A stretch of DNA of 32,500 bases from Chondrilla cf. caribensis. Lineage: Eukaryota; Porifera; Demospongiae; Chondrillida; Chondrillidae. This document shows, piece after piece, positions 1-25,004 of this stretch. Position 1 is the stretch's first letter, and each line of letters starts with the position of its first letter. The stretch spans positions 5,211,509-5,244,008 of the forward strand of contig OZ026553.1 in the NCBI GenBank assembly GCA_964020155.1, read 5' to 3'. The position numbers and the translations under genes were made by a program. The notes under the pieces are model-generated. The model was not told where the DNA came from, searched no databases, and worked only from the letters and a program-made list of their open reading frames with translations.

Positions 1-45
1 AGCACATATGTACATACACAGCACAGCACATACGTACATACACAG
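1..45. repeat. End of a TACATACACAGC-type short tandem repeat
   Basis: These bases continue the same ~24-bp repeat seen at 6525-6845 beside KIF6 exon 9 of unit A. Their presence at the window edge suggests that another copy of KIF6 exon 9 lies just outside. Confidence 0.7.
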
Positions 46-159
46 TCAGTAGATACAGACACAGCAAAGGACAGTGCATCTCATTCAGGATACTATGACA
101 CATTACTGTCAAAATGTCAGAGGTGTACACTCTCCAGGTAGTGGGTCCCTATCCTTGCA

Positions 160-660
160 GTTCTGCTACACACACAGTATGCAAAACTCCTGCTACACGC
201 ACAGTATGCAAAGCTCCTGCTACACACACAGTATGCAAAACTCCTGCTGCACACACAGTATGCAAAGCTCCTGCAACACACACAGTATGCAAAGCTCCTG
301 CTACACACACAGTATGCAAAGCTCCTGCTACACACACAGTATGCAAAGCTCCTGCTACACACACAGTATGCAAAGCTCCTGCTGCACACACAGTATGCAA
401 AGCTCCTGCTACACACACAGTATGCAAAGATCCTGCTACACACACAGTATGCAAAGCTCCTGCTGCACACACAGTATGCAAAGATCCTGCTACACACACA
501 GTATGCAAAGATCCTAGACACCAAATGTACATATGCAAAGCTCCTGCTACCAGCACACAGTATGCAAAACTCCTGCTACACACACAGTATGCAAAGCTCC
601 TGCTGCACACACAGTATGTAAAGTTCCTGCTACACACACAGTATGCAAAGATCCTAGACA
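160..660. repeat. 27-bp minisatellite, about 17 copies
   Basis: The unit is a 27-bp block built on ACACACAGTATGCAAAG and CTCCTGCT. About 13 near-perfect units run to 515, then a short AGACACCAAATGTAC spacer, then four more units and the spacer again near 655. Because 27 is a multiple of three, several frames stay open on both strands; I read these as artefacts. Units B (about 6965) and C (about 14612) have only one or two units, so the expansion is specific to unit A. Confidence 0.9.
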
Positions 661-2297
661 CCAAATGTACGTATGAAGAAAATAATTCCCACTCTCATGA
701 ATATGCTGTAGAAGTGGGAATAAGAAGTGAAGATGTGCAAGATTTTCCGCAAATGAAAGCGAATACGGTGACAACAACTTTTGGAGAACCCTTATGCAAA
801 TTAGCACCTGCTGTCACCTGAAGATGCATCCAGTTCAGCTCTGGAAAATGCTTTGCACTTCTTATTTGTTTACTCCCTAACTAGACCTTTGCCTTGCCAG
901 GTCAGAGTTTTTGCTCAATGTGTATTTAGTTTATTTGGTTTTTCCATGATCACACACCTTCACTGAGTTAATCCTGTGTCCTAGGTTATGAACTTTTGTA
1001 TACATCTATGTCATTATTTATCTAACACCAATTTATATGATTGTTGTAAGATTGAAATAATGATTGATGTCTCCAAAAAATATCAGTAATGAGGTCAGAA
1101 ATACACCCCGGTATATCGGGTAAATACTGTAGTCGGTGTTTTTGAAGTTAAGCGACAATATCACCAATTGGGATACATGTTATATTTATATGCATGTACA
1201 TGTGTACAAATACGTACACTATATACAGTGCATTAGTACACTTTGTATGTAACTACAATACGAATATCATTATTCCTCCATCACCGTGGTCTTCACATAC
1301 CACAGTATGGCTACATGGAACACTTCAATGTCATAGACAGTGAGGACAGCAGGCGTGGAGTAGGTAAGGTTGAGTAGCTTCACTATGCATACATACATAA
1401 TATGTACATATGTGCTGCTGAGTGGACACACACTGCTAGCTGGAGATGCTCCACAGCAGCTGATCTGTGTGCATAAAGTTAAACTTCGATACTTTACCAA
1501 TAAGACATGTTAAGGTTGATCCAAGTTTCACTTGGCTTCATGGTATTTGGTGATCAATGGGAGCTGCAGATAACTACATCCAATGCTAAGGTTGGGTACA
1601 CCAAACTATACAAGCATGATTGTATGGACTGTACGTAGTAAGTATGGCTGCTGTGTACTGGAGGATCATTGGGTATTGAGAGATGAGCATGAGGAGTCTG
1701 AAGGCTGCCCTACAAACAGCACCAGTCAAGCATAGTGTGTCATTGGGCACACACACTGTAAATAAATTACATACGTATGTACGTATGTACACATGACAAT
1801 ATAATACGTGGGTGCCTGTCAGAATAGCCAATGGCTAAAGGCTCCCCAGTCTAAATAAGTTACCCTGATACCCTGATACGTATATACATATACACAGAGT
1901 AACCAACTATAACTTGAGTATACATACATTTGCAGTAAGTATATTGTGTGGAGAAACAGAGAGCGTAAATGCACAGTAGAAGCTCTGAACTAAGTTAGCA
2001 TCAAAACACATATACTGTCCATTGTCTATGAGCACATGTGCAGGTGTGGATGTGTATCAGAACATGCATGTGTGCGTGATCAGTCACAGACTTGAGTAGG
2101 AAACAAGTAAAGGTCACCTTCCACAAGTGAATTCATTGTGTTCTGTGGGAGGTGTACTGGGTGGTTCCAAGAACAGAGAAGAGAGAGTATTTATGTAGGT
2201 ACAAAGGCTCAAAAGCACAGATCGTTTGCTGTTGGATACTTCTGAGATTACTATCTTTTGGCTTGAGAGTTACGATACACTGTTTATTCAATCGATT
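661..2297. other. Non-coding 5' flank of family-X gene, unit A
   Basis: I see no gene here. Positions 661-1040 match 6998-7380. Positions about 1170-1920 match 14870-15530 upstream of X-C, including a block around 1695-1750 (core CACCAGTCAAGCATAG) that recurs near 8540, 15400 and 16750. Positions 1915-2297 match the flank directly upstream of X-B and, less closely, of X-C and X-D; this part is the likely promoter and 5' UTR. It holds a nuclear-receptor-like half site AAAGGTCA at 2109-2116 and a TATTTATG stretch near 2188 that could act as a TATA-like element. Neither is proven. Confidence 0.6.
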
Positions 2298-2678
2298 ATG
2301 GCTGGATCTGGAAGCAGAACTTTCACCTTGACAGATGCACCACCTAAGCCTGAAGTGGTGAAGATGACCTTGAAAGAAAAATCAATGTGGGGAAGATTTA
2401 AGAAGACGTGTCAAGGTCTCTCTCCCGAAAAGCTGATGGCAGCATTTGACACAGAAAAGCAGCGCATAACGAAAAATGTTAAAGAACGTGGTCATATCAC
2501 GGAGGAGGAAGCAGAGCTTTTGAACAAGACGACACAGGAGAATACTAAGAAAGTACTGGAGGATATTACTTCTACCAAGAATAGTCCAGGTGGACTGTGG
2601 GTGGAACCATACACTGGCACTCAGTGGTATGTCCGAGGTTCCCATATCCAATCTGATAGTTGGTTCTGGGAACCATAA
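2298..2678 (+). pseudogene. Family-X paralogue A, truncated and fused out of frame to SERGEF exon 3
   Basis: The ATG is the same as in X-B (context CGATTATGGC). The first ~87 residues are nearly identical to X-B, with the family motifs DAPPKPEVV, MTLKEKSMW and ERGHITEEEAELL. At about 2555-2567 the sequence leaves the X gene and continues in SERGEF exon 3 (the GAGGATAT stretch is shared by the junction and SERGEF). The X frame is not the SERGEF frame, so the reading frame runs through exon 3 and its intron and stops at 2678, giving 126 residues instead of ~164. The C-terminal Trp/Phe-rich half is lost. I call it a deletion-made chimera, probably non-functional, although the X promoter is intact and it may be transcribed. 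Confidence 0.75.
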
Positions 2679-3480
2679 TTCTTGTATGGACGCTCAAAAA
2701 AACATATTAACTCGGTAGTTTGTCCTGCTGCAAATAGCTCAGTTTAGTCATTGTTAGCAAGAAAATGGTGGAAGGAAATCTGGCTACATTAGACTAAGCA
2801 GATCCATCTCACCATTGTATTTTTAGTATGTAAAATTAAGTCTCGTGAATGAAAAAAGATCATGAACATGCCCCACACTTGAACATGCTACAAAATTTGC
2901 CTTCATTGACTGTTTCATGAGTGCACTACTCTGTTCACCGCTTCCCTCACCTACAGAGTCGGGGGAGGTGTTTGTGTGGGGCTCTAACAGCTTTGGACAA
3001 CTTGGACTGGAAGGCAGTCCCTCCATTGTATCCACACCACAAGTGCTGGACAAGAAGGTTGGTACTCTTGTGTCTGGCGTTGCTTATTGCATTACTGGTA
3101 GTTCTCGTATCTCAGGTATTTGGTGGCGAGCGTGTCATCAGTGTGTCAGCTGGATTGAGGCATTCCTTAGTGGTTACAGGTGAGTGGTATGTGCTTGCAT
3201 GTGTCAGTGGATCTGAACATAATTTAGCTGTTGATGGTAAGTTGAAATGTCAGTGAAGTGGTAACTACTAATGTACCTGTTTATGTACTTCTATGTTGCT
3301 CTTAATTGTTTACTAGCCTCAGGCGTGTTGTTGTCATGGGGATGGAATGAACATGGGATGTGTGGTGATGGGACAGAGACTGATGTCAAAGGACCCAAAC
3401 CCATTTCAAAACTGAAAAGTATGAAAATCATTGAATTTGGAACCGGTTATGGACATAGCTTTGCCTTTTATGAACAATAA
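2562..3480 (+). pseudogene. SERGEF remnant, unit A (exons 3 part, 4, 5, 9 part, 10)
   Basis: This is a broken copy of the SERGEF gene at 9297-12088. Present are the end of exon 3 (about 2562-2636), exon 4 (2957-3057), exon 5 (3116-3179), most of exon 9 (about 3202-3236) and exon 10 (3317-3480). Exons 1, 2, 6, 7 and 8, the promoter and the acceptor of exon 9 are missing. The second deletion joins intron 5 directly to exon 9 near 3200. The remaining exons keep their splice sites and open frames: SGEVFVWGSNSFGQLGLEG in exon 4 and SWGWNEHGMCGDGTE in exon 10. Exon 10 ends with SFAFYEQ and a stop at 3480, unlike unit B. Without five exons it cannot make a full RCC1 propeller. Confidence 0.85.
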
Positions 3481-4851
3481 TCAACTATAATTGTTTTGAT
3501 TCAATTATTTATCATTTTCCTTGAGAAGATTATTATGGTTTGTTGTTATTTGTGACCTTACAATTATTATTATTATATATCCACATTATTCCAAATCTTA
3601 TACAGTAATATAAGCATTATCAAATGCAACACTTGAATTTACAGAAAAAATCTTTATGTTAACATTGAACTAATACAACATTGCAACAAGGTGGGATGAG
3701 GGTACACTGTACAAACCAGTCACACACAGGCAGGGACGTGCACACACACACTCTCCATGTGGTGTCAGTGGTGGCTCTGCTTATACCTCCTCCACGCTCT
3801 CTGGATCATGGTGGCTGCAGCCATAGCTCTTCGGATGCGACTGACCCTTTCTTGTTGTCTCTGACACTGAGACAGGAACTGTGTCTCCTTGTTCTCCTCC
3901 GGTATCACTACTGGCTGCTGCCTTCGTGGGGTCTCTCTACTGTCCTTTGAAGTGGACACTGATGAATGAAGTTTACCTGTTTTGTCTGAATTTGGTGAGG
4001 TCACTTGTAGGCGTTCTCTGAGAGCAGCCAGTCCATTACGTGAGGTGCTGTGAGTGGGTGTGTAATTTGGAGACAAAGTAGGCGTGGCTGGTCCTGCATG
4101 AGAGGAAGAGTGACTGGGCGTGTCCGTAGGAGACAAGAAAGGTGTGTCCGGTCCGCTATGCGATGTACTGTGGTTGAATACACTTGTTGAAGGCAGAGAT
4201 TGTGCTGTTGATGTGCGGTGAGTGGTGATGTGAGTGGAGGTGCTGGTTGAAGGTGAAATTGGTGCTGATGGTCCACTTCTCAATTCTCCACGAGTAGGCG
4301 TGTCCGATGGGGATAAAATTGGCGTGGTTGGTTCAATTCCCGATTGATTCTGTTGAGAAGAGGGTGAGAGACTGGATGCCGGAGGACTGGAAGTACTCGA
4401 ATGGTGTGTTGTTGTCTGTGCATTGGTGAACTGCTGCTTCAATGCCAACAGCTTCCTCCTGGTGGCTGCCTCGCGAAGTTCAAGCTTCTTCTCAACCTGG
4501 GACTTACGAAGCTTCTCGATTTGTTCATTCACCTGTAGAGAACAAGCGATGAACAGGATTGTGAAGATCCAGAGAGAATGGTGCTAGTTCAAGAGTACGT
4601 ACATATGTATGTACTGCTCAACTTGCTTAGTACGTAAGTACCTTGAAGGGCACACAAAATATGTACTTCTTATCAGAGTTACCTACTATCAGTACTGGTT
4701 GACATTGTGTACATAAGCTGGGAAGTGAGTGAAGTGCACCCACTAACTGGGAGTGTGTACTAACCAGGAGTGTGAACCAACCAGGGTGCCTACCCACCAA
4801 GTTGCACTGTACATGAATGCTCCTCACAAGGAGTGTACCAGTACAGTACTG

Positions 4852-5413
4852 TTATGCACACTATCAGATACAGTACTGCTATGCATACTATCAGATACAG
4901 TACTGCTATGCATACTATCAGATACAGTACTGCTATGCATACTATCAGATACAGTACTGCTATGCACACTATCAGATACAGTACTGTTATGCACACTATC
5001 AGATACAGTACTGCTATGCACACTATCAGATACAGTACTGCTATGCATACTATCAGATACAGTACTGCTATGCATACTATCAGATACAGTACTGCTATGC
5101 ATACTATCAGATACAGTACTGCTATGCATACTATCAGATACAGTACTGCTATGCATACTATCAGATACAGTACTGCTATGCATACTATCAGATACAGTAC
5201 TGCTATGCACACTATCAGATACAGTACTGCTATGCACACTATCAGATACAGTACTGCTATGCACACTATCAGATACAGTACTGCTATGCATACTATCAGA
5301 TACAGTACTGCTATGCATACTATCAGATACAGTACTGCTATGCATACTATCAGATACAGTACTGCTATGCATACTATCAGATACAGTACTGCTATGCACA
5401 CTATCAGATACAT
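4852..5413. repeat. 27-bp minisatellite, about 21 copies
   Basis: The unit is CTATGCATACTATCAGATAC followed by AGTACTG. Units alternate between GCATAC and GCACAC variants in blocks. It sits in the intron between the unit-A copies of KIF6 exons 10 and 11, about 40 bp from the exon 10 donor. Unit B has only two or three units at the same place. All frames are open on both strands because the period is a multiple of three; I do not treat any as coding. Confidence 0.95.
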
Positions 5414-5639
5414 GTCATGCAGTGTGTGGTGTGTAGTACACGAGGGTTCACCTTGGATTGCTGCTTTGAATGAGATGCTACCTCAGCCATGAGCTGCATC
5501 TCTAGGGATTTTGTGGAGGGGTTTCTAGGGGACTTAGGCCCTTCCAAACATTTCACAGGCTTGGGGACATCCACTATACCGTGGACCTTCAAGGTGTGCT
5601 CAATGTACAGTAATTGCTGGTGGAGCTTAGCCTGCAAGC

Positions 5640-5935
5640 GGAGGGGAGAGTGTGAGAGCAGTGAATGTAGTGGAAGGGAGTGTGAGAGGAGTGAATGTAG
5701 TGGAGGGGAGTGTGAGAGGAGTGAATGTAGTGGAGGGGAGAGTGTGAGAGGAGTGAATGTAGTGGAGGGGAGTGTGAGAGGAGTAAATGTAGTGGAGGGG
5801 GGTGCGAGAGGAGTGAATGTAGTGGAGGGGAGAGTGTGAGAGGAGTGAATGTAGTGGAGGGGAGTGTGAGAGGAGTAAATGTAGTGGAGGGGGGTGCGAG
5901 AGGAGTGAATGTAGTGGAGGGGAGTGTGTGAGTGT
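5640..5935. repeat. ~30-bp G/A-rich minisatellite next to KIF6 exon 10 copy
   Basis: The unit is about 30 bp (core GAATGTAGTGGAGGGGAGTG) repeated roughly ten times. On the minus strand, which is sense for KIF6, it is a C/T-rich tract placed directly before the 3' splice site of exon 10, so it also forms the polypyrimidine region. Confidence 0.9.
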
Positions 5936-6013
5936 GAATGTATGAGTTATGTATGTACACTAAGAGATATATCCAGTGCATGTACACATCAGATAGGGAA
6001 TAGTGTACTCCAC

Positions 6014-6147
6014 TAATTTCTAATTGTCAGCATTCGAAGTAGGAAAGGATCATATAGCTCATAGACTACTAACACATAATTAATTTCTAATTGACAGCAT
6101 TTGAAGTAGGAAAGGATCATATAGCTCATAGACTACTAACACATAAT
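6014..6147. repeat. 67-bp direct tandem duplication
   Basis: Two adjacent copies begin TAATTTCTAATTG and include GAAGTAGGAAAGGATCATAT, differing at a few bases. It lies in the unit-A copy of KIF6 intron 9 and is absent from unit B. Confidence 0.85.
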
Positions 6148-6524
6148 TAATTACAGTAGCTACAATCACTTAGATATAGGACAAGGGGTATCAAAGTGAA
6201 GTACAGGAAACCCAAATGACAAAACAGTATTACAGCACAATGATACTAACAGATACCTGCACTATTAACATTACAGGCCCCACCCTCCTGGTGTGAGCTG
6301 ACCTGTCTCACTCTCAGCTGCTGTTCAGCTAGTCTCTCCTGACACAAGGTCTCTTCCTCGGTGTTGTCCCTCTGAAGGGACAGGATCCTGGAGTGCTGGA
6401 CTGCCAACTGCTCCCTGATCAGGTCTAGCTCACTCCTACAGTAGGCACAGTGGTACAGAGTGTGTGGACACAATCTATACACAGATTGATATGTATGCAG
6501 GCATGCACTCAGTATGTATGCAAT

Positions 6525-6845
6525 ATTTACACAGCACAGCACACATGTACGTATGTACCTACACAGCACAGCAAACATGTATGTACATACGCAGCACAGC
6601 AAACATGTATGTACATACACAGCACAGCATACACGTATGTACATACACAGCACAGCACACATGTATGTACATACACAGCACAGGACATACGTACATACAC
6701 AGCACAGGACATACATACATACTCAGCACAGCACATATGTACATACTCAGCACAGCACATATGTACATACACAGCACAGCACATATGTACATACACAGCA
6801 CAGCACATATGTACATACACAGCACAGCACATACGTACATACACA
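6525..6845. repeat. ~24-bp TACATACACAGCACAGCACA tandem repeat
   Basis: About thirteen imperfect units made of CAGCACAGCACA and a TATGTACATACA part. It lies just beyond KIF6 exon 9 of unit A, at the junction to unit B. A short version occurs near 14430-14495 at the end of unit B. Confidence 0.85.
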
Positions 6846-6999
6846 GTCAGTAGATACAGACACAGCAAAGGACAGTGCATCTCATTCAGGATACTATGAC
6901 ACATTACTGTCAAAATGTCAGAGGTGTACACTCTCCAAGTAGTGGGTCCCTATCCTTGCAGTTCTGCTACACACACAGTATGCAAAGATCCTAGACACC

Positions 7000-7761
7000 A
7001 AATGTACGTATGAAGAAAATAATTGCCACTCTTATGAATATGCTGTAGAAGTGGGAGTAAGAAGTGAAGATGTGCAAGACTTTCCGCAAATGAAAGTGAA
7101 TACGGTGACAACAACTTTTGGAGAACCCTTATGCAAATTAGCACCTGCTGTCACCTGAAGATGCATCCAGTTCAGCTCTGGAAAATGCTTTGCACTTCTT
7201 ATTTGTTTACTCCCTAACTAGACCTTTGCCTTGCCAGGTCAGAGTTTTTGCTCAATGTGTATTTAGTTTATTTGGTTTTTCCATGATCACACACCTTCAC
7301 TGAGTTAATCCTGTGTCCTAGGTTATGAACTTTTGTATACATCTATGTCATTATTTATCTAACACCAATTTATATGATTGAGTATACATACATTTGCAGT
7401 AAGTATATTGTGTGGAGAAACAGAGAGCGTAAATGTACAGTAGAAGCTCTGAACTAAGTTAGCATCAAAACACATATACTGTCCATTGTCTATGAGCACA
7501 TGTGCAGGTGTGGATGTGTATCAGAACATGCATGTGTGCGTGATCAGTCACAGACTTGAGTAGGAAACAAGTAAAGGTCACCTTCCACAAGTGAATTCAT
7601 TGTGTTCTGTGGGAGGTGTACTGGGTGGTTCCAAGAACAGAGAAGAGAGAGTATTTATGTAGGTACAAAGGCTCAAAAGCACAGATCGTTTGCTGTTGGA
7701 AACTTCTGAGACTACTATCTTTTGGCTTGAGAGTTACGATACACTGCTTATTCAATCGATT
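7000..7761. other. Non-coding 5' flank of X-B
   Basis: No gene is seen. Positions 7000-7380 are the spacer shared with unit A (661-1040). Positions 7380-7761 are the family-X upstream region, with AAAGGTCA at 7573-7580, a purine-rich AGAGAAGAGAGAG stretch and the likely transcription start before the ATG at 7762. Confidence 0.55.
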
Positions 7762-8256
7762 ATGGCTGGATCTGGAAGCAGAACTTTCACCTTGACAGAT
7801 GCACCACCTAAGCCTGAAGTGGTGAAGATGACCTTGAAAGAAAAATCAATGTGGGGAAGATTTAAGAAGACGTGTCAAGGTCTCTCTCCCGAAAAGCTGA
7901 TGGCAGCATTTGACACAGAAAAGCAGCGCATAACGAAAAATGTTAAAGAACGTGGTCATATCACGGAGGAGGAAGCAGAGCTTTTGCACAAGACGACAGA
8001 GGAGAATGTTAAGAAGACACTGAAGGAGTTCCAGGAAAAGGCTCTCGATGAAATGAAAATTACAACTGAGGACACTCCAGAGCAAATTGACTTCAAGACA
8101 TCCTTCGCCGACAAGTTGGTAGAGTGGCTTGGAGACCTTCTTGTTTGGGTGGCAAAGAAGATCAAAGAAATATTTTCTGTCATTATAAAGGAAGCTATCG
8201 ATTGGGCTTGGAAAATGGCAGGGGAGTTCTTCACATTTCTCTGGGCTCTATTTTGA
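7762..8256 (+). CDS. Family-X protein B (unknown function, 164 aa)
   Basis: This is a single open exon. I chose the ATG at 7762 because the frame upstream has no ATG and that start is shared by all four paralogues. I do not recognise the family. The N-terminus has TLTDAPPKPEVV and MTLKEKSMWGRF, then a charged helical region (GLSPEKLMAAFDTEKQRI, RGHITEEEAELL), then a C-terminal third with amphipathic, Trp/Phe-rich helices (FADKLVEWLGDLLVWVAKKI) ending FLWALF. There is no signal peptide and no clear membrane span, so a cytosolic, possibly membrane-surface-binding helical protein is the most I can infer. Its neighbours are the minus-strand exon at 8926-9138 and SERGEF. The paralogues in the KIF6 intron (15896 and 17245) are the same length within one residue, which supports a real gene. 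Confidence 0.75.
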   Translation: MAGSGSRTFTLTDAPPKPEVVKMTLKEKSMWGRFKKTCQGLSPEKLMAAFDTEKQRITKNVKERGHITEEEAELLHKTTEENVKKTLKEFQEKALDEMKITTEDTPEQIDFKTSFADKLVEWLGDLLVWVAKKIKEIFSVIIKEAIDWAWKMAGEFFTFLWALF

Positions 8257-8925
8257 AAGACCTACTTGAAAAGCATTGTGAGAACAGAGACATACGTAAA
8301 CTAGTATAAATGTACACATGTAGAATGGATGTGATTTCTTATAGTTAATCATATACTTAGTTATGAATCTAGTCCATCCAAACCAAAACAGTGTTTACAC
8401 TATCATTGTTAAATGTGCTATTGTAAAATTGCTGAACATTGCTTCCAATCATCATAAGTACATATGTACGTACCCACACATGGTAGTATGCATGCTGCAA
8501 TGGAGAGATGAGTGTGAGGTGTCTGAAGGCTGCCCTGCAGACAGCACCAGTCAAGCATAGAGTGTGCCATTGGGCACACACACACTGTAAACATGTAAAT
8601 TTTATCAAAATAAAACTGGAGAAACAGTGGATCCTGCAGAGGTTCAAGTATTGCATGAAAAGTTGCTGATCTACAGCGTAGAAATAATGATTTGTGAACT
8701 AAGTAGTTATAGGCTGCTGAACTTTTATGAGCCTTCAAAGTACTCTTGTTATACACACTAGGTGCATGAGATAAATGTGGATGCTAGGGTACTCAATATT
8801 CGGCCAATCGAGGTTATTTAAAAGAGTTTCATTTGAAACATTCCATATGTACGTACCTACACTTTAATAACACTGGTGGAAATATCACACATATATTGGT
8901 GGATTTGATGTATTGTATGTATCAC
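8257..8925. other. Non-coding 3' flank of X-B
   Basis: Positions 8257-8600 match the 3' flank of X-C (16388-16790), including CATACGTAAACTAGTATAAA and the CACCAGTCAAGCATAG block near 8545. Beyond 8600 the sequence is unique. No forkhead-like or other coding exon was found on either strand up to 8925. Confidence 0.5.
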
Positions 8926-9138
8926 CAGACCAGCAAAAGACAGTTGAGGTCGTCCTTCCTGATTTCCACGCGATCGCGGCGGCTGTACACCAGTTGCAGG
9001 AAGAAGTGCAGCTAGATCCTTGATGTCAGCCTCTCTGATCTTCTCCGAGCACGTCTGTTCTTCATCTGAGGTTTGGAGCCAATTCAAATCGGTTAAACTT
9101 GAATCGGATATCTTCTCGGCCGTTTTCGAAGCACTCAT
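8926..9138 (-). CDS. Putative first coding exon, weakly FOXJ1-like
   Basis: The frame starts at the ATG at 9138 (context CAACATGAGTG), runs 71 codons and ends at a possible donor CTG|GTGATA, phase 0. It encodes an acidic region with DSSLTDLNWLQTSDEEQ near residues 12-28 and ends RPQLSFAGL. FOXJ1 proteins carry a similar SLTSLQWLQ motif upstream of the forkhead domain, which opens KPPYSYATLI; the end of this exon could be a diverged start of that domain. The key tyrosines are not conserved and I could not find downstream forkhead exons, so this may be an orphaned or mis-assigned exon. It lies head-to-head with SERGEF, 158 bp apart. Base composition is richer in CpG than in the flanks. Identity is uncertain. 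Confidence 0.35.
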
Positions 9139-9296
9139 GTTGATCGCGACAACTCGATGCTCAGTAATCTCGTTCAAAACGAAACGATCAAGACAAGTGA
9201 AAATTTCAATCTTCCCGCTCGAACCGCCCCCAAGGTAATGACGTCACGTGATAACTACTCGTTACTGTCCGTTAGATTTGCGTTCCAACGTTAAAA
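9139..9296. promoter_or_regulatory. Bidirectional promoter with CRE and E-box
   Basis: The segment lies between the minus-strand start at 9138 and the SERGEF ATG at 9297. It holds a perfect CRE palindrome TGACGTCA (9239-9246) overlapping a palindromic E-box CACGTG (9245-9250) and a GC-box-like CCGCCCCC just before them. No TATA box is evident. This looks like a housekeeping-type divergent promoter. Confidence 0.6.
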
Positions 9297-12088
<2,792 letters not shown>

Positions 12089-12357
12089 ATTTACAGAAGA
12101 AAATCTTATAATAATTATAAAAATAATGGAACATTGGCATACTGAGTACTAATATAAAACAATGCCATATACATAGGGATATGCACAAATATGTGCAATA
12201 GTATAGACATGACATTGTACTATACAGTACCATTTTGTACTGTTAAATGCAAATGTTAACATTGAACTAATACAACATTGCAACAAGGTGGAACGAGGGT
12301 ACATTGTACAAACCAGTCACACACAGGCAGGGACGTGCACACACTCTCCATGTGGTG

Positions 12358-24757
<12,400 letters not shown>

Positions 24758-25004
24758 TTGTCTTATGATATTACCATGGTAACAATACTATGTCGAGTTA
24801 ATTTATACAACTATATAGGGCAATCCTACATACTTTATCCGTGTGGACGATACCCCTTTAATACATGAAACATCACGTAGAATCAATATAAATTCGGATC
24901 ATACAGTTGGTCGTACGAACATTGGTCTGTGAACACGTTCAGCTTTTGGGGAATTCTCGAATTTGTACGTTTTTGCTGTGTAGAATGCTGTGATTGTCGA
25001 AGAT
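24758..25004. promoter_or_regulatory. Bidirectional promoter of KIF6 and TTC17 with X-box
   Basis: The 247 bp separate two divergent start codons. A near-perfect RFX-type X-box palindrome, TTACCATGGTAAC, lies at 24771-24783, 13 bases from the KIF6 ATG. X-boxes of this kind mark promoters of cilium genes, and both flanking families have ciliary roles. No TATA box is clear. Confidence 0.7.

Larger units (their letters stand above)
3765..6435 (-). pseudogene. Partial duplicate of KIF6 3' end (exons 9, 10 and 11)
   Basis: Three exons match KIF6 exons 9 to 11 of unit B with the same lengths and splice phases: 6303-6435 (133 nt, starts after TGTAG, ends CAG|GTCAGC), 5452-5631 (180 nt) and 3765-4532 (768 nt including the stop). 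They encode a coiled-coil stretch (SELDLIREQLAVQHSRIL), a linker with DVPKPVKCLEGPKSP, and a Ser/Thr/Pro-rich tail ending in an IQ motif, IQRAWRRYKQ. No motor exons precede them in this unit. If the left-hand neighbour is another unit, no promoter is expected either. All three frames are open and differ from unit B by a modest number of substitutions, so the copy is either young or still used. I call it a 3' fragment, not a complete gene. Confidence 0.75.
1..6841. repeat. Segmental duplication unit A (deletion derivative)
   Basis: This is one unit of a tandem duplication whose next copy starts near 6842. Position 41 onward aligns with 6842 onward (offset about 6801), and the same order recurs: TACATACACAGC repeat, 27-bp minisatellite, spacer, family-X gene, SERGEF exons, KIF6 exons 11, 10 and 9. 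Relative to unit B it lacks the X-to-SERGEF-exon-3 segment and SERGEF exons 6 to 8. It keeps about 880 bp (roughly 1040-1915) that unit B has lost; this segment is also present at about 14870-15520. The first 45 bases match the repeat following KIF6 exon 9 of unit A, so a further unit probably lies left of the window. Boundaries are approximate, judged by eye. Confidence 0.85.

Noticed and set aside
74..821. Long open frames with 9-residue repeats such as HTVCKAPAT on both strands
   Set aside because: They arise from a 27-bp minisatellite whose period is divisible by three; several frames and both strands are open, and the array is nearly absent in the sister units.
160..5413. CRISPR-like array
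   Set aside because: Repeats are directly tandem without unique spacers and the host is a eukaryote.
4753..5492. Repeat proteins of about 220 residues (units such as ILSDTVLLC or MHTIRYSTA)
   Set aside because: Same artefact in a second 27-bp minisatellite, inside an intron of the KIF6 copy.
9139..9177. Extended start of the 8926-9138 exon at 9177
   Set aside because: The codon there is TTG; the first ATG is at 9138.
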